Shown: piece by piece, positions 1 through 10,555 of the stretch
Numbering within the stretch: position 1 is the stretch's first letter
How the letters are laid out: every line of letters begins with the position of its first letter
From: Armillaria gallica
Taxonomy: Eukaryota; Basidiomycota; Agaricomycetes; Agaricales; Physalacriaceae
Direction of reading: 5' to 3'
Assembly (NCBI GenBank): GCA_037576215.1
Contig: JBANDB010000006.1
Span: forward strand, 2,480,001-2,544,000
Length of the DNA: 64,000 nt
The notes under the pieces: model-generated
What the model saw: the letters and a program-made list of their open reading frames with translations, nothing else
Database searches by the model: none
Told to the model about the DNA's origin: nothing
Translations under genes and position numbers: made by a program

Positions 1-1934
1 TTAATTGCCGTGTCAAGAAGATTCTTCGCAGATTCGAGGTCACCGGAACGCGTATATCCTTCCATCAATGCACTATAATGATATTCATTGGGCATGAATC
101 CTCTGCGCAGCAAGGTATCAAAGACCGCCTGGGAGCTAGAAACCTCCAGCCTGGTGGCATCCCGTTTTAGACGTAGTGCAAGGGTCGCAGAGTCGCTTCT
201 AGTATTCCTCGAGGCAAGAGAATCTAGGAAAGGACGAAGGTGCTTGTCGTATGATGGATTCCGGGGAGGGGAAATACCGGCCACGGGATCAAAATCCTCG
301 GCCACGCCAGTGAGAACGTCTTCCTGCGGAAATGGTAGGTCCTGATAAGACCTGGTGGGGGAGAATCTAGCTGCTGTCCTGTTCCAACCGACGCCATATA
401 GAAGATAACGTTCGTGACGAATAATGGAGCTGAAGATTACGTGCAGGTGGCGCAGATTCGGATGGATGTGACTCGTTACGAAGGTTTGCATCACGCGTGA
501 AACCATATGAGGAGGTGTACGCTCGACGGCGACCAGGTGTTGAATTAAGATTTCGAGGGTACCGGAATTGGGACGGACCCGGTGCATGTACATTATCTGG
601 AGAATGGGGATGGCACCAGTCAAACCATGCAAACGAAGGATTCCTTTCATGAATGCATTGAAAATCCCAACGTCCGGTGGAATCCCGTGTGGATCGAGAG
701 GTAATGAATTATGCGAAGGGGAGATCATGAGGGCCTTGAAAAAAGATGCGGACTCAGGTTTGCATATGGCCGCCACCAAACGTATCGCTGTGGGGTGATC
801 ATTCGCTACGAATAAGACGTGGAGCAGGGCGGTGATGGTCTCTGAGCGTGGGGAGAGACCGACGGAAATCATTCCATGTAATACATGCATTGCACCCGGT
901 ATGTCATGACGAGATGCCATGTAGTTGATAGACGTCGCATAGGTAGCCGCATCGGGTTTTATTGGCGACAGCACGAACGGGCTTTCTGCGGTTGGGTTCA
1001 TTCTGGTGACGACAGTGATGACAGGGAGAATATGATGATATGAAAACTGCGCGAGTATCGAGATGATGCCGTCTGTGTCGTTGGCCTCCATACGCATACG
1101 TAAAAGGCAGTTTAGGATCGACGTTGCAGTGGTCATGGGAATGTCCTCCAAAGACGCAACAGCGACGTCTTGAACTTGAGAGTTCGGACCGAGGGTACGA
1201 TAGTAGATGGCGAGTAGAGTGTAAGTGAAGGCGTCGGGGTGGATTCCGTCGGACTCCATTTTGTGGAGGATGTCCTTGGAGCGTGGTAGATCGCCGTTTT
1301 GGAGGAAGCCGGAAAGGATGAGATGGTAAGTCCTTCTGTTGGGCTTTACGCCGTACTTTGTGAATTCGTCCAAGACGTATTCGAGAGACGCGTAGTCCTT
1401 GACTTGCAGCAATGCGCGCACGCGCCAGTTGAGCAGACGCGTAGTTACCCTTACACGCTGTGTGGCTGCGAGAACAACGGCCAGAACCGTGTCCCACTGC
1501 TTTTCCATGGCGAGATGATGTGAAGTGCACTCGTAAACATTGACATGCAAAGGACATTCCCAAAGAAGGGCAAGATGGATAACCGACGGGGTATGACGAG
1601 GAACATACCGGGCGACCTGTTCGGAAAGGAGGCGGACGTCTTTTGAGCGGGAAAAGAAGGTGGTGAGAGCTGGTGACTGGCGTACTCTGCAGGAAAGGAG
1701 GTCGAGGGTAGGGGAGTTGGAAATAAGATGAGAGAGCAATACGGCAGCAGAGACAACGGAGAGCCGGGTGGGAACGGGAAGTGGGAGCTGCGAGAGATCT
1801 GGGCCAGCGCGACGACGGACAGTGGCTACAGACGGAAGGAAGCGAGGACATGAGGGGCAAGGACGGGGATGTTTTGACGCAGCAAACGTCTGATCAAGAT
1901 ATGGCCTCGGAAAAAGACCTGTCCTCTTGAGCAT
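1..1934 (-). CDS. Pentatricopeptide-repeat (PPR) protein, 3' end cut by window edge
   Basis: One uninterrupted frame runs on the minus strand from the ATG at 1934 to the left edge (at least 644 codons, no stop), so the C-terminus lies outside the window. The middle carries degenerate 35-residue PPR units, for example VLDEFTKYGVKPNRRTYHLI followed by a unit reading MESDGIHPDAFTYTLL. The last visible unit reads FMPNEYHYSALMEGYTRSGD. The N-terminus is rich in Arg, Pro and Cys with few acidic residues, which fits a mitochondrial presequence. PPR proteins bind organellar RNA, so a role in mitochondrial transcript processing or translation is the likely inference; the RNA target cannot be read. The gene appears intronless although its neighbours are intron-rich. 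The family call is firm; the specific ortholog is unknown. Confidence 0.85.
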   Translation of the reverse strand, partial: MLKRTGLFPRPYLDQTFAASKHPRPCPSCPRFLPSVATVRRRAGPDLSQLPLPVPTRLSVVSAAVLLSHLISNSPTLDLLSCRVRQSPALTTFFSRSKDVRLLSEQVARYVPRHTPSVIHLALLWECPLHVNVYECTSHHLAMEKQWDTVLAVVLAATQRVRVTTRLLNWRVRALLQVKDYASLEYVLDEFTKYGVKPNRRTYHLILSGFLQNGDLPRSKDILHKMESDGIHPDAFTYTLLAIYYRTLGPNSQVQDVAVASLEDIPMTTATSILNCLLRMRMEANDTDGIISILAQFSYHHILPVITVVTRMNPTAESPFVLSPIKPDAATYATSINYMASRHDIPGAMHVLHGMISVGLSPRSETITALLHVLFVANDHPTAIRLVAAICKPESASFFKALMISPSHNSLPLDPHGIPPDVGIFNAFMKGILRLHGLTGAIPILQIMYMHRVRPNSGTLEILIQHLVAVERTPPHMVSRVMQTFVTSHIHPNLRHLHVIFSSIIRHERYLLYGVGWNRTAARFSPTRSYQDLPFPQEDVLTGVAEDFDPVAGISPPRNPSYDKHLRPFLDSLASRNTRSDSATLALRLKRDATRLEVSSSQAVFDTLLRRGFMPNEYHYSALMEGYTRSGDLESAKNLLDTAI

Positions 1935-3328
1935 GGACTCCGACACCGTCCAACTGTTTCCACACCATTCCTAGGTAAATGTAATCCAGCTGTTCATTGT
2001 ATAACCAGTTGCACTTACAACAAGAAGAGTAGAAAGGTCTTTGCATTGGACAAGGTGATGGAATCACTTCTGCAACTTTTCTCTCATCACGTGCCTGGGC
2101 TCAGTCTAGGCCACGCTATACCCCTTGACCTGCATACTCAACGCCGCAGAAACGATCATAAATGTACGACGTCGAGCACAGCAAAGGGCTCTTTGACATA
2201 AATCTGTCAACAGGACGACCTGATCGTCATCATTGAATTAATCGTTCCTCGCCCTGGCACTCAACGCTCTCCAGAAAGTATCATTGCGCAGCGAGACGCG
2301 AACGCAGAACGGTCCAACGGAGAATTTCCTCCGATGGCCCCCACGACGACCCACCAATCACCTCGAACAAATGTTGAACAAGCATCGACTACGCACCGAA
2401 TGGTCCGAATAAGTACCACAGCCTTTACACGGTCTACAACGGATGTACGGATAAGAAAGGCCTCTATCGGAGCAAAAAGGCCTGAAAAAACGTTGTCGAA
2501 GGTCGCAGTCTCGCTAATCCCGGTACGCTTCACGCGGCCCTCGAACGGAGCGTTCGCCGCCAGATTTACTCGCAAAGATTTGCATCCGTTTGCACCCGTT
2601 ACAGAAAGTACGGAATCAAGAGTTCAGACTGCCATCCACCCCCTGCAGTGCCATGTGGGGAACCAGAGTGAGTCAGTGAATTTCTACACTAATTATTCGA
2701 TATCAACGGGATGCTCGAGTCTGACCCTGTCTTGATGATGCTAAGGGCAGTGTCGGAGGCGAGCCATGTCACGTGTATAGGCTTGGACGCGTTCAACTCG
2801 TTCCGTCGAGAACGCACACCGAATCCGATGGATGACCTTTGATCCACAGATCAGTTTCTATACTGTAACACTTGATGCTTACTTGATGCCTTGATATCAT
2901 CCGGACCCACGCGTCACTGTTCCGTCCTATTTTTCAGCGGGTGCCTGCTCTAAATGGGTTTTCGAACACATTGCCTTTGCCGACTGTTCCTCCTTGGATC
3001 TCTCCACGGTGTTTTTACCTGCCGCGATACAGATCTGGCGCGTTGACGCCCTTTCCGGTGTTCTTGCATTACAAATGACACTGTCACCTTCCTTTGAGCT
3101 TACTTTCCACCGGGCGCGTTACCCATTTTCAGCTCATGTACCTGTGTTTCAAATCGCGAGGCTATTCAAACTTGGTCCTATCCTAACAACCGAGTTCGTC
3201 ACCTAATTGGGCTCAGCGTTCCGTGTTCGAGTCAGTCTCCCTTTGGCTGTAGATCTTCCCGCTGGTTATAAAGAGGTCGGCCGATTTCATTCAACCCCAT
3301 CCTCCTCTTCTAATCTAACCCGACTTCC
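1935..3328. other. Intergenic region, 1.4 kb, no supported gene
   Basis: This lies between the divergent PPR and adenylation genes. It contains overlapping open frames of about 100-130 codons on both strands (2261-2575 and 2334-2735), but their translations are low in complexity, match no family I recognise and lack splice context. It must hold both promoters. I see no clear TATA box and no repeat. Confidence 0.4.
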
Positions 3329-5201
3329 ATGTCTAGTAATCATCTCTCTGTCCTCGAAGCCAGTGCATCACGGTACCCCTCCCGTCCAGTATTCCGCACT
3401 CCTCGAGTGGACCCCACTACGAGCCGCATACTTGAGTGGCATACCATCACATATCGTCAATTCCTCCTCGATGTCGAGAGCTACGCTAGACATTGGTTCA
3501 TGACGCTGAGTCGGGACGGCATTCCCCAGAGATCCGTCATTGGGTTATGGTAAGTCCCCCCCATCTCATGATACACTCAGTACGTAATAGCTGACAATTG
3601 CACCCAGGATCGGTGGATTCACTTACATCGACGTCCTACACATATACGGCATCTCAAGAGCTGGCTACATCCCTCAGATGTTCAGTCTACGCCTTCCCAA
3701 CCCAGACGTAATCTTTGAATTAGTCCACCGCGCCAATGGCAAAGCTCTCATCTTCGATTCTTCCTTTCAAGACGTCTTGAAAGACACTTCCCTTCCTACA
3801 CATCTTGCCCTTAATTCTGTGGAAGCAGCCCTTACGGCAGGACCATTACCGACCCTGCCTCAGTGCGCACCTGATGATATCGCCTTGATGTTCCACACTA
3901 GTGGCTCCACATCTGGTAGTCCAAAACTTGTTCCTTGCACGTTCAGATGGCTGGATGCTACCGTTCACAAGGCGAGCCAGTTATGCAAACCATTCAGCCC
4001 AAACCGCCAAGATGTCAGCACTTGGATGTAAGTTTGTTCAACTTCATCTGACACGCGTATCTCATTCGTTATATCTTTCAGGGGAAGCATGTGTCATATT
4101 GGCCAATCATTCTGTGCGTTCATCTCCCAAGTTTTCATCATACATCTGCTGACGCGTATTTTAGTCTTAATTGGTACCCTACAACATGGTTCATGTGTTA
4201 TTCAGCCGACAGTGATAGGCTTCTCCCCTGAAGAGCTAGTAGACATGATCCAGCGGTGTCATCTTAACCGGCTGCGACAGTTTGCTGCCTTCCTTGCCAT
4301 GCAACTTCGTGCCTCTCGACATGACACCAAGCTCTTGTCACTCCTCGCTGGTCTTGACGAAGTTTTGTACACCGGTATGGCCCTGCCGCGGGAAGACGAA
4401 GAATGGGCGTATCACAGCGGTCTCCCAATCAGAGTGAGTGTTCAATACGTTCCTTTCGCGCCTTGTTCTAATGAAACGTCTCCAGAACGTCTTCGGAAGC
4501 ACCGAGTGCGGAGCGACGCTCATCTCAGTCGGTGGATGCGATCCCAGTGCACCACTTCTTCGTTCACTTGAAGGCGTGTCTTACAGTTTCGTGCCTATCC
4601 ATCCCGAGCAAAATGAAGCCGGCCATCAGTCCACCGCGAGGATGTTGGAATTCATAATCCGAGCAGAATCCGGGGATTGTCCCCACCCTTCGCTCCGGAG
4701 CGCCGATGGTCACTTCCACACCGGGGATCTATTCCAAGAAGCTGGCCCCGGCTTGTATGTCTTCCGTGGTAGGGATGATGACTGGATAAAGTCGGAGAAT
4801 AGTTTACGCTGCGATACCAAGTACGTCTTTGCATTTTTCATCAATGCGAACCTGATTTCTAACGCTTTGCTTATAGAGCTATCGAAGACAATGTTCGGGC
4901 TACTTGTGGAAACCTTGTCTCTGACTGCATCGTGGTCGGGACCGGTCGGCCATCACCCGTCCTGTTTGTCGAACCAGCTGGTGACATCGACCCATCCAGA
5001 CTGAAGAAAGAGATCATTCGCAAAACGAGGCACTTCCATTCTCGCCGATATCTACATGAGCGGATTAGCTCCCAAAATATGATTATCGTCGTACCTCGGC
5101 AAACATTACCCCGAACCGCGACGAAGGGTAACATTCGACGTCAAGAAGTCGAGACTCGCTACAAAGTAGAGCTCGATCAACTGTACGGACTTGCGCGATA
5201 A
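3329..5201 (+). CDS. Free-standing adenylate-forming enzyme (AMP-binding, ANL superfamily)
   Basis: Six exons (3329-3549, 3608-4027, 4082-4113, 4165-4433, 4486-4820, 4877-5201) join in frame to 533 aa. Adenylation-domain core motifs are visible in order: the phosphate loop FHTSGSTSGSPK, NVFGSTECG, TGDLFQE, GRDDDWIKSENS, and the C-terminal PRTATKGNIRR with the catalytic-lysine position. Enzymes of this type activate a carboxylic acid as acyl-AMP. No thiolation, reductase or thioesterase domain follows and the stop is clean, so this is a stand-alone domain of full length, not a truncated NRPS or aminoadipate reductase. It most resembles fungal NRPS-like or acyl-CoA synthetase-like adenylation proteins. 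The substrate cannot be told, and no neighbour is a tailoring enzyme that would mark a metabolite cluster. Confidence 0.85.
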
Positions 5202-5838
5202 GCCATGCTGTACTGCATTCATCCTCATTTCCTGAACTTTACACCTTCCTATAATTATCCTATAACTTCTACTTACTACACGTTTTATTATATTTAACTA
5301 TCATAGCTTCTCACTTATTACTGTAGTGCTATTTATTTACCAGCATCCATCACGCGAATAGGCCTGCAATACTGACTGTATCAATAACATTCTTGTTTTT
5401 CGCATATCAAACCCTTCGTTCGAGATAGTGCGGACCAATCCATCGACAAGTTTACACCCGAGGTACCAAAATAACAGAGCACTGTCAAGATTGACGGCAA
5501 TTTAGATTCTCATCTGTCGCACGGGGACGCTGAGGCATCGCTAGCAGCGCACTGATAGAGACGACCAACCAAACACCACGGCGGCGTGAGTCAAAAAGTT
5601 TCATTCAAATTTGTTAACCATCAGTGGCCTTCCGACACAGCCATGGAAGTTTTCACCCAAGTTCATTAATCATATAAATTCTCACGATGCGAACGCTCAC
5701 CAAGATGCCCGCCAACAGTGTATCAGACTGGCATTGAGTCAGCAACGTCGGACATTCGTATTTAGACTTCCAAGCGAAGATCGGTTAGCACTGGTAACGT
5801 TACGGCATCAGTGGTCTGAGATAGGCTGCTTGAGAACA
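5202..5838. other. Intergenic region between convergent genes
   Basis: This AT-richer stretch holds the 3' ends of the adenylation gene (plus) and the XRCC2-like gene (minus). Tracts such as TATAATTATCC and TTATATTTAAC near 5250-5300 could serve 3'-end formation. The 86-codon open frame at 5611-5871 is not supported. I see no other feature. Confidence 0.4.
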
Positions 5839-6895
5839 TCAACTAATACATATCAACGATACATCCTCTGATGTGACTTTGATTCTGAAACGACATTGGT
5901 CCCTGTCTACGAAGCGGCATATACATTCGATTTCTGCAAAATTTTCTGTTTGTTGATCTGGGGAGAGTGGACCTGTTTGACGGTGTCGGGCGGGAGTAAA
6001 AGTAATGTGGGTGGTCAGGGATAGTGGTGATGCCAATGGAGGATTCGACGAAAATTTTGCCATCGAGGGTCTACCCTCTGTGGTAAAATTCGAAGGGAAG
6101 GGATACAAGTGTTGTTTATAGAATGGTGATGATGATTCCAAGTTGAGACCCCAGTTAGTCAAGATGATAAGAGGATTATGGGAAACGTGGATCCGTTCTA
6201 GCACGGTAGCAATATTATGAAGGGGATAGACGGACGAACTAGGTTCAGACACTTTCCCAAAAGACCGAAGTTGTTCTACGGCAAAACGGTCCGGCCAGTA
6301 AAAAGTGCTCATTGAATCGACTGCCACTAGGCCAATCTCGGAGGCAGATAGAGAGGTCGCATGATATGTAGGAAGATTGGCGAGACTCGCAGCCAGTTGC
6401 ATGGATGATCCCGGACGAAAGATATGAAAATTGGACATGGCTGCCTGGATCACTGGGCCAATAGAAACTGCGGGCACGCCAAGCTTGGCTAGGTGAAATG
6501 ATAGGATTGTTCTGAAGCGACAGACGTCGAATGTGCTGTCGGTGTCGAACAAGACGGCAGCCTTGGCCCATCCATCAAGACGAATTGCATCATGAAAGGT
6601 GGGTAGTATACACCGTATAATGATGTACCATAGGAAATGTGATTTCCCAGAGGCAGAGGGGCCTTGGAGCTCGACGACATCTCCAAGCTTGAAAAGGGAT
6701 TCTACATTAGATGATTCTGCTTGAGAAAGAATGAATATCAACAAATGGAATAATTGACAGAATGCTCACAGGATCGAATTGAGGATAGTAGCTAATAAGT
6801 GATGTCAGCTAACCGACAAGCTACGGGCATAAAGTGGGACTTGCCGCCTGAAGTGTTTCGCAGGGAACTTGGTCGAGGATTGCAGTGGATGCCAT
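5839..6895 (-). CDS. XRCC2-like RAD51 paralog (DNA recombination repair ATPase)
   Basis: RAD51 paralogs assist RAD51 filament assembly in homologous recombination in the nucleus. The main exon (5839-6687) carries a Walker A motif GPSASGKSH preceded by LGDVVELQ, the conserved RCILP, FDTDSTFDV, and a Walker B segment LVAVDSMSTFYW that matches the DSLSAFYW region of animal XRCC2. Two small 5' exons complete it: 6770-6808 encodes LTSLISYYPQFDP and 6869-6895 starts at ATG 6895 with MASTAILDQ. The total is about 304 aa, near the usual 280. The first donor is GTTCCC, weaker than others here, so the 5' model is less certain. An alternative second-intron acceptor could add ESSNVESLFK before LGDVV, but I could not keep it in frame. 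The start lies 135 bp from the divergent coiled-coil gene. Confidence 0.8.
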
Positions 6896-7030
6896 TATCC
6901 AGGATGAGGCAACGTCGGACCACGTGGCACCATCAGCCTTTCCCTCAGCAACGACACCCAGGCGTATGCAGTTCCTGGCCAGCCTCCAAGTCGTCACCCA
7001 CGTCCTGCTCAGGCCGCCATCTCCATCATC

Positions 7031-9450
7031 ATGACCACTGCAGCTTCCTCTAGAGCTACCCATGCTGCTGCTCGCCGCGTTTCATCGACATCGTCTCCTT
7101 CACCGCCTCCACCTTCAATAGCAAGGGGCGCCACAGCACGCTCGGCAGTGTCTCCTCGCGTCTCGTCCAACTTGAAACCAGCTCCAGCTCGCCGTGGGTC
7201 TATCAAGGGCCCATCAACCTCTTCAGCTGGCGAGTCTCTCTCAGACTCCCTCAAGCATGAAACCGAGCAAAAGGAACAGGTACCAACCCTGGTCTGACGT
7301 GTCTCTATGTGTTATTGACACTCTGATCTTCAGCTGCTCGTCCAACTTCAAGACAAAGAGCAGACCATAGGGGCCTTGGGGTCCGAAAATCATCAGCTCA
7401 CGACCGCATTGAACGCAGCAGAAGTCAGACTCAACGAACTCTATGCAGAGCAGAGTCGTTCGGAAATAGAACTGGCACAACGGATAGATATCTCGGAGAA
7501 ACTTAGAGATCAAGTACGCGAATTAGAGAAAGAGAGGAGAGATATCCAGCGGCGATACAATGAGCAGGTTCGTGGTTACAGCCGTTGCTACTTCGTACCT
7601 GACGTGCATTCTAGACAGCGACATTCGACGCTGAGCGTCAAGCATTTTACGACAATGAACAGCACCTTAAATCACGGATTCAATCCCTATCGCAAGCCAG
7701 GAAACAGCCGGCCCCTGCTGTTGCCTATCCCGATATTGAATCCGACGCAGAAACTGACTACGAAGAGGAACCCGCTGCAGCTCGCAGGCCCGAGACGCCT
7801 AAGCAGGATTTGAATGATCCAGAACAGGAGCCTGCGGAGATGACATCTCTCCGCTTGGAACTATCCACGCTATCCACTTCCCATTCTTCCCTGCAGAACA
7901 CGCTAGTCCTCTTGCAGACCCAACTTCTTGACCTGAAACGCGTTAATCACGAACTACAAGAAGAGAACGAGAGTTACATGATCCTGCTAAGAGAGAAGAC
8001 TCTCAGCGGACAATTTGATGTCATGAAGCAGATGGCAAGTGCTAGTCAAGATGACGAAGACGATAACGACGCGGACAGCACGGATGTCGGCAGCCTTCGT
8101 AGCATCGGGAGAAGCACCCTCGAGCGAGTTGACGAAGAGGAAGTCTCCCAGGTCACTTTCGAGCAGGAGCTCGAGAGAAGCCTAGAACCTCGGGATACCG
8201 ATTCTGTTTCGTCACGCAATGGCAGAACCACCAAGCATGGACGTAGCCGTGGCGCATCCGTATCCCATTCTCCGGGCAGCGGTCCTCGGGGCGAGTCCTT
8301 GGCGGATCTTCCCATTACCGGTCCTGGGCTTGACTTGGCAGCCGAGCTTGGGCGGGCTGAAAACAAGGATATCCTTTCTGGTAATACTATTGACGACCGT
8401 GATCGTTCAGTCTTGAACAGCAAGAACAAGCGGCCGAAGAATGATTCAGATAGCAGAAATGTATCAATGTCAGATGACAACGACGTGTCTAGCAGTGACC
8501 TTGATGCTCTCCGCACCGAAGTCAAGGTACTCAAAGATGCTAATAAGGCACTGTCGCTTTATGCTTCCAAGATCATTGATCGTATTATTTCCCAAGAAGG
8601 CTTCGAACACGTCTTGGCTGTGGATTACGACAAAGAGCCGCCTACTCCCTCTACAGCTGTACCTAAATCTAATAATGCATCCAAACCACGGCCTCAATCT
8701 GCCATTATCGGGCGTTCATCATCGAACCCCGAGGCTTCGCGTCTAAATTCACCTTCTGTACCTGCGACGCCCAAACTCTCTTCACCGCCGATGCCTAAAG
8801 TGCAGCGCCGGTCTCTTTCATTTGATTGGAAGAGTTTCTCAATCTTTAATCAACCGGACAAGAAGCCCGAGGCGAATTTACGACCATTAACGCTTACACC
8901 AGGTGCAAACCCTGTTACGGGCGCCAGGAAATTAGAAACTCAGGAAGACGAGGAGGACCGTAAAGAAAGGGAGAGGATGAATGCCACCTTGAAGCTAATG
9001 GGTATTCAACCTCAGTCGCCTGCGCTTGTACAGAAGTCTTTCTCGTCTCCCACTCCCTCCCACACCCCCCTGTCGCCACCTACCTCCACCTCCACCTCCA
9101 CTTCCACCACTACATCCAAACGGTTTTCCTGGTTTAATTCGCGGTCTACAACCGCCGACAATTCAGAAACCTCGTCTCTTAACTCCAGCCCTTCTTTGGG
9201 TAACAGTGACAACGCTCGAGTTGGTTCGGATCTAACTCAGGAAGCATTGGAGCAAGCTGAAGCGCAGAACTCTATCGCTGCTTTGGACGCTCATGAACGA
9301 TCACTGAGCGCAGAGATTGCCCGTGGATCTGGCAGTGGGTTCACCGAGATATCGCCTCGGAGTGGCCGTCGGAGTAGAAGAAGCGCGGGGGGCAGCGGCA
9401 GTGGAAGCACGGTCTGGAGCGCCGGTATTGGTGAGGAAGGAGATGATTAA
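7031..9450 (+). CDS. Large coiled-coil protein with Ser-rich disordered regions
   Basis: Exons 7031-7279, 7334-7567 and 7615-9450 join to 772 aa. The first 85 residues are Ser/Pro/Arg-rich and disordered. Residues of about 85-190 form a long heptad coiled coil (LLVQLQDKEQTIGALGSEN through LRDQVRELEKERRDIQRRY), with another coiled coil near LELSTLSTSHSSLQNTLVLL. The remainder is mostly disordered and rich in Ser, Pro and Asp, with a Ser-Thr dipeptide run near 9085-9110 and a Gly/Ser-rich tail. It resembles the conserved fungal coiled-coil family often annotated as M protein repeat protein; I know no established function. A cytoskeletal or septal scaffold is possible but is inference only. It is divergent to the XRCC2-like gene over a short shared promoter. 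Confidence 0.7.
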
Positions 9451-9692
9451 CGTCCATTTTATTGAGTTTTGACCTCACTTACGATGTATTGGTTTGTTGG
9501 TTCATTTTAAACTCTTAACAGTTACCCCATACATTTGTTAATATGTAATTTGGTATGGAACAAGCACATCTATATACCCCTCTGTACCTCGGACTGCTCA
9601 GGATATATGATGCGAAAAGCTATGCGCAGGTATGACTAGGTATGAGCGCTAAAAAGGAAGTATTAAACTTGGCGATACATCGAGGGTCAATA

Positions 9693-10242
9693 TCATGAAG
9701 GCGCAGCATGCTGCAACAGAGTATTTTGAGCATGCGTTCGGATAGTTTCGAACGGGTTCGTGGCGAATTTGGAATTACTGAGTATGAGGGGATGCCGTAG
9801 TTGCTCCAATTTTCTAATGGCTCGTTAAATTAAGAAGGAATTGAACAGATAACGGACTTACAATGCCTTTTTCCGCTGAGCGCTGGTATAGGTTGAACTT
9901 TTTCCTTTGCCTATCTGACCTCCTCGCGTCTTTTTTTGAGTATGTTGATCATCCTTACTCTTTGTCGCGTCGTTATTGGTCTCTTCCTCGTCCAGAGAGG
10001 GAAGAGCGTCCTGAATATCTGTCATACCATTAGCAACTTGTTCTTTGGCTTTTCTTTTCAGACGCCTGGCGTGTGACTTAGAATAGGGCTGATGAGATAG
10101 CTCGAGGCCTAGATACAATCACTGTTCGTCAGATTAATTAGAATGCACAAGACAAACACAGACGTTGCATAAAGATCTCGTGTTTGGACTGCTGCTTGTC
10201 TTTCTTTTTCAGCCTAGACTCGGGTGGTGCCGTTGAGGTAAC
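9693..10242 (-). CDS. SLX9: SLX9-like ribosome biogenesis protein (5' exon unresolved)
   Basis: Slx9 is a small basic nucleolar factor in pre-40S maturation and export. Three coding exons are clear on the minus strand: 10164-10242, 9862-10108 and 9693-9813. They read VTSTAPPESRLKKKDKQQ, then HQPYSKSHARRLKRKAKEQ, an acidic stretch, SSTYTSAQRKKAL, and the conserved C-terminal KLEQLRHPLILSNSKFATNP, with a stop at 9693. The closing motif (basic RKKAL, then RHPLIL, then a short tail) is the family hallmark. The first exon is not resolved because an acceptor TTAG precedes VTST. One possible start is ATG 10328, giving MK joined directly to VTST through an intron of about 80 nt. The 5' side faces the divergent SLC35F gene. 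Confidence 0.75.
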
Positions 10243-10555
10243 CTAATAGAACAGCTATGAAATGTACAATCCATCGCCAAGGAGAACAGTTTGACGCACC
10301 GAGCTATCCTGTGCAGGCACACTTTCATGGCGCTTGGCAGATGGAATATGTGCTACAGCTCGTTGTCTGTGATCTTTTGGCTGTGAAGGCGATGTTACAA
10401 AGGATATACAGCAACCAGTACATGCCGTACCATGGAATGCAGATGAGAGATTTCTGCAAAGAGGTGATGTCCCGAAAAGGAAAGCCGGCTCGCGCGCTGA
10501 GCGGAAAGCGAATCTTGGCCTAATCTTGCACCATTACGCTGTGACCTGTCTGGCG

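Noticed and set aside
2334..2735. 133-codon plus-strand open frame in the first intergenic region
   Set aside because: It overlaps a 104-codon open frame on the opposite strand, has a biased Thr/Arg/Ser composition, matches no family I know and has no supporting splice context.
3329..5201. Secondary-metabolite cluster around the adenylation enzyme
   Set aside because: Its neighbours are a PPR protein and a RAD51 paralog; no oxidoreductase, transporter, transferase or regulator of such a cluster is adjacent.
7241..7513. 90-codon minus-strand open frame inside the coiled-coil gene
   Set aside because: It is antisense to a conserved coiled-coil exon; the plus-strand reading explains the sequence.
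9085..9115. Trinucleotide-like run in the coiled-coil gene
   Set aside because: It simply encodes a Ser-Thr dipeptide run in a disordered region and is too short to be a notable microsatellite.
10257..10523. 88-codon open frame between SLX9 and the transporter
   Set aside because: It lies antisense to the 5' region of SLX9 and in the shared promoter. No conserved motif is visible.
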